The position numbers were made by a program, and so were the translations under genes. Shown piece after piece: positions 59,425-64,000 of a DNA stretch of 64,000 nt. Origin of the DNA: Rhodobacteraceae bacterium IMCC1335 (lineage in GTDB: Bacteria; Pseudomonadota; Alphaproteobacteria; Rhodobacterales; Rhodobacteraceae). The notes below the pieces were generated by a model, which did not search any database, was not told the origin of the DNA, and worked only from the letters and a program-made list of their open reading frames with translations. Location: contig CP046864.1 in the NCBI GenBank assembly GCA_039640495.1, positions 1,426,001 through 1,490,000 of the forward strand, read 5' to 3'. The first letter of the stretch is position 1. Every line of letters starts with the position of its first letter.

Positions 59425-60648
59425 ATGACGTTTGATATCGCCTCTATTCGCGCAGATTTTCCAATTTTAAGCCGTGAAGTAAACGGACAGCCTTTGGTGT
59501 ATTTGGACAATGGCGCGTCGTCGCAAAAGCCTCAGGTGGTGATCGATGCGGTGACGCGAGCTTACGCGCATGAATATGCGAATGTGCATCGTGGCCTGCA
59601 TTATCTTAGCAATCTGGCAACCGATAAATATGAGGCGGTGCGTGGCGTTGTGGCGCGGTTTTTAAACGCCGGCGCTGAAACTGAGATTGTGCTCAATTCG
59701 GGCACGACCGAAGGCATAAACGCTGTGGCCTACGGTTGGGCGATGGAAAATTTAACCGCAGGCGATGAAATTATCCTTTCGGTGATGGAGCATCATGCCA
59801 ATATCGTGCCCTGGCATTTTTTGCGCGAGCGCTATGGGGTGGTGTTGAAATGGGTTGATATTGATGCCCAGGGCAATTTGGACCCGCAAGCGGTTATCGA
59901 TGCCATATCCGAGCGCAGCAAACTGATTGCGATCACGCATATGTCAAACGTGCTAGGCAGCGTCGTGGATGTGAAAACCATTTGTCATCATGCCCGCAGC
60001 AGGGGCGTTCCTGTGCTTGTCGATGGCTCGCAGGCGGCGGTGCATCACGCCGTTGACGTGCAAGATATCGGGTGCGATTTTTACGCGATTACCGGTCATA
60101 AACTCTGCGGCCCGTCAGGGTCGGGGGCAATATTTATGCGTGCTGAACGGATGGCGGAAATGCGCCCCTTTATCGGCGGCGGCGATATGATCAAAGAAGT
60201 GCATAAAGACAAGGTGATTTATAATGATCCGCCCATGATGCTTGAGGCTGGAACCCCCGGCATTGTGCAAACCATCGGATTTGGCGTGGCGCTGGATTAC
60301 ATGATGGATATCGGGTTTGAGGCGATTCAAGCGCATGAAAAGACGCTTACCGATTATGCGCAATCTCAGTTGGGAAGTTTGAATTGGCTGACCCTGCAAG
60401 GCGCAGCGCAGGATAAGGGGCCGATTTTCAGCTTCACTTTGCAGGGGGCCGCGCATGCACATGATATTTCGACGATCCTGGATCGAAAAGGCATCGCTGT
60501 GCGGGCAGGCCAGCATTGTGCAGGACCTTTGATGGAGTTCATGGGCGTCACCGCCTCATGCCGGGCGTCTTTTGCATTTTATAATTCGCTTGAGGAAGTT
60601 GACCGCTTGGTAGATGGGCTGCATTTGGCGCATGATCTTTTGGTCTGA
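59425..60648 (+). CDS. sufS: Cysteine desulfurase SufS
   Basis: Class II cysteine desulfurase that supplies sulfur to SufB. 407 residues, normal length. The cofactor lysine is in YAITGHKLCGPSGSGAIFM (about 220-238) and the catalytic cysteine in VRAGQHCAGPLMEFMGV (about 357-373). NVHRGLHYLSNLATDKYEAV near the N-terminus is typical. No sufE or sufU is seen in the window, so the sulfur-transfer partner must lie elsewhere or be absent. It is the last gene of the iscR-iscS-sufBCD-YIP1-YIP1-sufS operon. Confidence 0.97.
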   Translation: MTFDIASIRADFPILSREVNGQPLVYLDNGASSQKPQVVIDAVTRAYAHEYANVHRGLHYLSNLATDKYEAVRGVVARFLNAGAETEIVLNSGTTEGINAVAYGWAMENLTAGDEIILSVMEHHANIVPWHFLRERYGVVLKWVDIDAQGNLDPQAVIDAISERSKLIAITHMSNVLGSVVDVKTICHHARSRGVPVLVDGSQAAVHHAVDVQDIGCDFYAITGHKLCGPSGSGAIFMRAERMAEMRPFIGGGDMIKEVHKDKVIYNDPPMMLEAGTPGIVQTIGFGVALDYMMDIGFEAIQAHEKTLTDYAQSQLGSLNWLTLQGAAQDKGPIFSFTLQGAAHAHDISTILDRKGIAVRAGQHCAGPLMEFMGVTASCRASFAFYNSLEEVDRLVDGLHLAHDLLV

Positions 60649-60720
60649 TTGATCGTGGTAGACGGCGGGAAGGCTCGCCAAGCGCTTTTGGGCTAAGCAA
60701 AAACCGCGCTGGCTAAAGCC

Positions 60721-60825
60721 TCATTTTTCGGGTTTTTTTTGGGTTTCAAATTCTGCGAGGATTGCCCTGGCTTGAAGAAGATGATGGGCCATGAAATGGG
60801 CAAGCCAGATTGCGAATGAGGGCAT
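60721..60825 (-). CDS. Possible 34-residue small protein
   Basis: A short frame, MPSFAIWLAHFMAHHLLQAR followed by 14 more residues, amphipathic with a Lys-rich end. AGGGAT lies about eight bases before its ATG. It occupies an otherwise empty 268-base gap between sufS and the SRAP gene. No similarity is recognised, and it could be fortuitous. Confidence 0.35.
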   Translation of the reverse strand: MPSFAIWLAHFMAHHLLQARAILAEFETQKKPEK

Positions 60826-60916
60826 TTTTTACATCCCTAGATTTGCGCATTGGCCGATTTTGATCACCAAAATGCGCGGCGCTGCATCCTCGTCCGTTTT
60901 TGCTGTTGAATTTGGC

Positions 60917-61582
60917 TTAGGACGAAATGGGTTGCCATAACGCGGCGCCTGTTGATCGGTTTGAATTCACTGCGTTTGACACTTTTTTGATATCCAAAAG
61001 CTGATCAGAGACCGGCCTCATAAGCTTTGCGGCGCCTTTTCCCTGCTCTCCCAGCCAAAGGGGCCAGTCCTCTGCTTCAAGTATTACAGGCAATCTGTGA
61101 TGGATCCGTGCCATTTTGGGATTGGCATTGGTGGTTACGATTGCACAACTGGTTACTTGGGCGCCATTCAACTGCCAGTCTTGCCATATCCCCGCCATTA
61201 CAAGCGGGCTACCATCCGAGCGCGTGACGCGGTAGGGTGCCGGCTTTTTCCCTTCAACGCGCTGCCATTCATAAAATCCGTCTGCGGGGATTAAACAGCG
61301 TCTTGATCGACAGGCCTCTTTAAATGCGGGCTTTTCAGCGATCGTTTCTGACCTTGCGTTTATCAGCAAAGGCCCCCCCGCCATTGTTTTGTACCATTTT
61401 GGTATGAAACCCCAGCGCATTGGTTTGAGCTGGCGCATCCCGTTGGCTGCAATAAGCGCGTGAACAAGCATTGTGGGGCAGACATTGTAATTGGGGGTGC
61501 TAGGCAAGTCATTAGCGGGTGTTGCATGAAACAGGTTGACCAGCGCGTCTTGTGGTATGGTGATGGCAAACCTTCCACACAT
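60917..61582 (-). CDS. SOS response-associated peptidase (SRAP/YedK family)
   Basis: HMCES/YedK-type protein that forms a covalent bond with abasic sites in single-stranded DNA. 221 residues. The catalytic cysteine follows the initiator (MCGRFAITIP). The other conserved sites are visible as LLINARSETIAEKPAFKEAC (asparagine), CLIPADGFYEWQRVEGKK (glutamate) and MARIHHRLPVIL (histidine). GAGAGGGG precedes the ATG. Despite the family name, no LexA box is seen upstream. A broken copy of its first 40 codons lies about 1 kb away at 62555-62664. Confidence 0.94.
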   Translation of the reverse strand: MCGRFAITIPQDALVNLFHATPANDLPSTPNYNVCPTMLVHALIAANGMRQLKPMRWGFIPKWYKTMAGGPLLINARSETIAEKPAFKEACRSRRCLIPADGFYEWQRVEGKKPAPYRVTRSDGSPLVMAGIWQDWQLNGAQVTSCAIVTTNANPKMARIHHRLPVILEAEDWPLWLGEQGKGAAKLMRPVSDQLLDIKKVSNAVNSNRSTGAALWQPISS

Positions 61583-61770
61583 TTCAATCCCCTCTCTTTA
61601 ACAAAAACTGTCTCTGCCCAAAAAATTTTAGCTGACGCACCCGTTTAATGCCAGTGGCGGTATGAGCCAGCGAGCATTGCAAATGCTGCATGGCGGCAAT
61701 TCTAACTTAGATGATGTTGCTCATGCAGAAAGTGCCTAATTAGGCGGCAATTCAAGCAATGGAGATTGAG

Positions 61771-61992
61771 ATGCTTAGACAAATATTTAAATCATTGATC
61801 GTGGCACGCCAAGCCAGTGCTGCTTTTGAAACCCTTAGCCATTTAAGCGATCATCAGCTGCAAGATATTGGCTTCACCCGCGCAACCTATGTGAACGAAA
61901 TCAAAGCTCAAGTTTTGGCTGAAATGGACGCTGCGGATGAAGAAAAAGCCGTCCAAATGCAGATAAATCCAAATTTGGTGGGGGTTGTTTAA
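61771..61992 (+). CDS. DUF1127-type small protein
   Basis: 73 residues starting MLRQIFKSLIVARQ, with GGAG seven bases upstream of ATG 61771 (an ATG 12 bases earlier lacks such a site). The core ETLSHLSDHQLQDIGFTRAT matches the DUF1127 motif (LxxLSDxxLxDIGLxR), normally an arginine-rich RNA-binding-like segment. The C-terminal half is longer and more acidic than in short DUF1127 proteins. Members in Rhodobacter affect sRNA and phosphate metabolism; the role here is unknown. Confidence 0.8.
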   Translation: MLRQIFKSLIVARQASAAFETLSHLSDHQLQDIGFTRATYVNEIKAQVLAEMDAADEEKAVQMQINPNLVGVV

Positions 61993-62060
61993 GGGCCTCG
62001 TTGCGCGGATCCTGCCGGTTCTGTCAGAACGGGGCTGTCTTGATCTATTGGATATTATGG

Positions 62061-62497
62061 ATGCCGCAAAAATTCAATGGCGCCGGTCGGTACTCGTTCG
62101 AAGAGGCGCCGTATAGGCTCACAAACTGGCCTGCCTATACTGAAAGCCTGCCTCAGCGCGGTTAGGTGACTATTGGCTTGAGCCGCGATGTAAAAGCCGC
62201 ATGGCGCGCAGGGCGCTGCAAGACCCGATGCGCTCAGCCAGTATATTCAGATCAGGTAATCCCTACCTGCCTGACGCTTGAGGTGGTATTTTAAACGGCC
62301 GCTGCGCCAGAGCGACTAGGCTGTACGCCTCCTAGTTAAGCTCATTGGGGAAGATATCCGCCTGCCTGATTTTTTTATCTTTTCACGCCGCGGGTTTGAG
62401 CTGTAATTGCCGATGCACTTGCGTGCCTATGCGGATAGCGTGATCCGACTTATGGTAGACAGTGCGGGCCTTTAAATATTTGGCGCCGGCGCCTGTA
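62061..62497 (+). pseudogene. Remnant of an IS5-family transposase
   Basis: Reading from ATG 62061 gives YRLTNWPAYTESLPQRG, then a TAG at 62163, VTIGLSRDVKAAWRAGR, QPVYSDQVIPTCLTLEVVF and a TAA at 62292. A one-base shift then continues the family pattern: RPLRQ, LVKLIGEDIRLPDFFIFSRRG and, after another stop, LMVDSAGL with IFGAG, corresponding to the VDSTGLK...GAGEW segment that holds the first catalytic Asp. The homology stops near 62497, so the catalytic domain is mostly gone. With at least four in-frame stops and one frameshift it is long dead. No terminal inverted repeats were found. Confidence 0.8.
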
Positions 62498-62554
62498 TGT
62501 AAACCTAGCTTCACTCAAAGCCCAAACGCAAATCTTGGCGCTGGCGGCATTTTT

Positions 62555-62664
62555 GGGGCAGACGTTGTAATTGGCCGTGTTTGGCAAGTCATTTTTAGGT
62601 ATTGCCTGAAACAGGGAGCCCAGCGTGCCTTGTGGTTTGGTGATGGCAAACCTCCCACCCCATG
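62555..62664 (-). pseudogene. Truncated SRAP gene fragment (N-terminal 35-40 codons)
   Basis: On the minus strand this reads GRFAITKPQGTLGSLFQAIP then KNDLPNTANYNVCP, closely matching the start of the intact SRAP gene (61582 downward). The initiator and catalytic cysteine codons are replaced (W-G instead of M-C), and homology ends after NVCP. It is a partial paralogue or duplication relic beside the IS remnant. Confidence 0.8.
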
Positions 62665-62864
62665 CAGGTGACGACGATATTTTGAAGCATAATGTGTATT
62701 TAATCAGCGCGGATAAACGGCAGTGCCTTTTGAAAGCGTGGCGGGTCTTTTTCGTCAGAATTTAGGGCGTTTTTGGCCCTCTTAAGCAGAGTGATCCGAT
62801 CTATTAATCGCTACGTTTAACTGGGCAGATCTTGCCCAAATTTCATATGCAAAAGGCATGGATC

Positions 62865-64000
62865 ATGACAGCAACAGATCAGTTTGGCTTCGGCACTCAG
62901 ATTAGAAAATCTCCTTATTTTGACGCCACGGTTCGCTGGGGGGCAAAAGGGTTTTCGGTTTATAATCATATGTATATCCCCCGCGACTTCGGAGATCCTG
63001 AGCAGAATTTTTGGAATTTGGTAAACGCAGCAATCCTGTGCGATGTAGCCGTTGAACGGCAGGTCGAAGTAACAGGGCCTGATGCGGCAGAGTTCGTGCA
63101 AATGTTAACCCCCCGCGATCTTTCGAAAATGGCGGTGGGTCAATGTAAATATATTCTCATCACCAATGCCGATGGTGGGCTGTTAAACGATCCAATTCTT
63201 TTGCGACTGGCAGAAAATCATTTTTGGATTTCCTTGGCGGATAGCGATATTTTACTCTGGGCGCAGGGGGTGGCCGTACATTCTGGCTTGGATGTAAGTA
63301 TTTGTGAGCCGGATGTGTCCCCTTTGCAATTGCAGGGCCCCAATTCCGGGGAAATCATGAAGGCTTTATTCGGAGAATCTATAGGAGATTTGCGCTACTA
63401 CTGGCTGCGCGAGCTTGAGCTTGAGGGCATTCCATTGCTGGTGTCCCGCACCGGTTGGTCAAGCGAATTGGGTTATGAGATTTATCTTAGGGATGGGGCT
63501 TATGGAAGTGCGCTGTGGGAGCGCATTATGGCCGCTGGTGCTGCGTTTGGCCTGAAGCCGGGGCACACGTCTTCAATTCGGCGCATCGAAGGGGGGATGC
63601 TGTCTTACCACGCGGATGCTGATATCCATACGAACCCGTTTGAGCTGGGTTTAGGCCGGTTGGTTAACCTGGATATCGAGGCGAATTTTATTGGCAAATC
63701 TGCGCTGCGCCTTATCAAGGCCAAAGGGGTAGAGCGCAAACAAGTCGGCTTGATTTTGGACGGCGCGCCTTTGAGGGGGCCAAATACAAGTTTTTGGACC
63801 ATCACAGATAAGGAGGAAACGATTGGCAAAGTGACCTCTGCGGTTTTCTCGCCGCGCTTGCAGAAAAATATTGCGCTTGCGATGGTGTCTGTAGATTATA
63901 CTGCGTTGGGATCCGAGCTGCGTGTTCTTGTGGGGGAGCAGCAGCGCAGCGCATTGGTGGTTGAACGGCCATTTTTCGACCCCAAGAAAAAGATCACGGC
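62865..64000 (+). CDS. DmdA/GcvT-family folate-dependent demethylase (partial, C-terminus may extend beyond right edge)
   Basis: Tetrahydrofolate-dependent methyltransferase of the aminomethyltransferase fold; 378 residues are visible without a stop. The order of segments follows DMSP demethylase DmdA: FSVYNHMYIPRDF (about 26-38), VAVERQVEVTGPDA, LTPRDLSKMAVGQCKYILIT, GGLLNDPILLRLAENHFWIS, ADSDILLW, EPDVSPLQLQGPNSGEIM, RTGWSSELGYEIYL and RRIEGGMLSYHADAD. The ending FFDPKKKIT is typical of the wider family. Whether the substrate is DMSP or a methylated amine cannot be settled. ATG 62865 has AAGG upstream; ATG 62847 is in frame but lacks a site. It follows the decayed region. Confidence 0.82.
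   Translation, partial: MTATDQFGFGTQIRKSPYFDATVRWGAKGFSVYNHMYIPRDFGDPEQNFWNLVNAAILCDVAVERQVEVTGPDAAEFVQMLTPRDLSKMAVGQCKYILITNADGGLLNDPILLRLAENHFWISLADSDILLWAQGVAVHSGLDVSICEPDVSPLQLQGPNSGEIMKALFGESIGDLRYYWLRELELEGIPLLVSRTGWSSELGYEIYLRDGAYGSALWERIMAAGAAFGLKPGHTSSIRRIEGGMLSYHADADIHTNPFELGLGRLVNLDIEANFIGKSALRLIKAKGVERKQVGLILDGAPLRGPNTSFWTITDKEETIGKVTSAVFSPRLQKNIALAMVSVDYTALGSELRVLVGEQQRSALVVERPFFDPKKKIT

Larger units (their letters stand above)
61993..62864. other. Decayed intergenic region with IS and gene fragments
   Basis: This 872-base stretch has no intact gene. It contains a dead IS5-type transposase (62061-62497) and a fragment of a SRAP gene (62555-62664), each listed separately. The remaining parts (61993-62060, 62498-62554 and 62665-62864) show no recognisable gene or RNA. 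A small inverted repeat, AGGGC and GCCCT at 62764-62780, is too weak to call. Confidence 0.6.

Noticed and set aside
61583..61770. Search for a LexA (SOS) box upstream of the SRAP gene
   Set aside because: No GAAC-N7-GAAC or related direct repeat was found in this gap.
62085..62110. TTCGAA-containing stretch considered as a tRNA T-loop
   Set aside because: No flanking stems or acceptor/anticodon arms can be drawn; it falls within the IS5 transposase remnant.
62462..62671. Plus-strand 69-residue open frame similar to one at 61460-61648
   Set aside because: Both are antisense to the SRAP gene start and its broken copy; the similarity reflects the duplicated SRAP DNA, not a new gene.

Overview
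The window looks like a chromosomal segment from a marine alphaproteobacterium of the Rhodobacteraceae (Roseobacter group). The evidence is gene content and protein style: a pyruvate dehydrogenase E1-beta with its own lipoyl domain, DksA and IscR with a single cysteine each, ribosomal protein L21 with a long C-terminal extension, a ChpT-type phosphotransferase, olsBA, an iscR-suf operon and a DmdA-like demethylase. The base composition is only moderately GC-rich, which would fit the RCA/Planktomarina branch, but that placement is inference. I see no rRNA, tRNA or CRISPR array. Almost everything is housekeeping and densely packed.

Layout. 1-5.8 kb (minus strand): pdhC (cut by the left edge), pdhB, pdhA, an FtsB-like protein, class I aldolase fda and pgk. 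5.9-9.5 kb: two cyclophilins, tyrS and anmK. 9.7-13.5 kb: zwf-pgl-pgi, preceded by a perfect LacI-type palindrome that recurs imperfectly upstream of fda. 13.5-19.2 kb: M48 peptidase, a VWA/MoxR pair, dksA, an FAD monooxygenase and xth. 19.2-21.1 kb: the most unusual locus, a 138-residue protein made of six copies of a FTSAS motif at an exact 21-residue period, followed by a hairpin and a 359-residue protein of unknown function.

21.2-32.2 kb: an A-type Fe-S carrier, dgt, argS, a SPOR protein, nagZ, scpA-scpB, a two-domain dCTP deaminase, a DUF2059 protein, rplU-rpmA and a LysE exporter. 32.4-43.6 kb: a double GNAT protein, obg-proB-proA, chpT, a DUF3553 protein, olsB-olsA, thiE-like, trmJ-like, ctaA and an M32 carboxypeptidase. 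43.6-52.3 kb: gyrA, a SYLF lipoprotein, hemB, a membrane protein and mfd, which carries a one-base frameshift. 53.0-60.6 kb: iscR-iscS-sufB-sufC-sufD-two YIP1-like genes-sufS, behind a promoter whose -10 box lies inside an Irr/IscR-like palindrome.

60.7-64 kb: a SRAP (YedK) protease, a DUF1127 protein and a decayed stretch of about 870 bases. That stretch holds a dead IS5-family transposase and a broken N-terminal copy of the nearby SRAP gene. The window ends inside a DmdA/GcvT-family gene.

Working together: zwf-pgl-pgi, fda, pgk and pdhABC cover sugar entry, lower glycolysis and acetyl-CoA formation. The suf operon and the A-type carrier make and deliver Fe-S clusters. hemB and ctaA belong to heme synthesis. 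olsBA makes ornithine lipids. The FTSAS-repeat locus is the best candidate here for an undescribed system.
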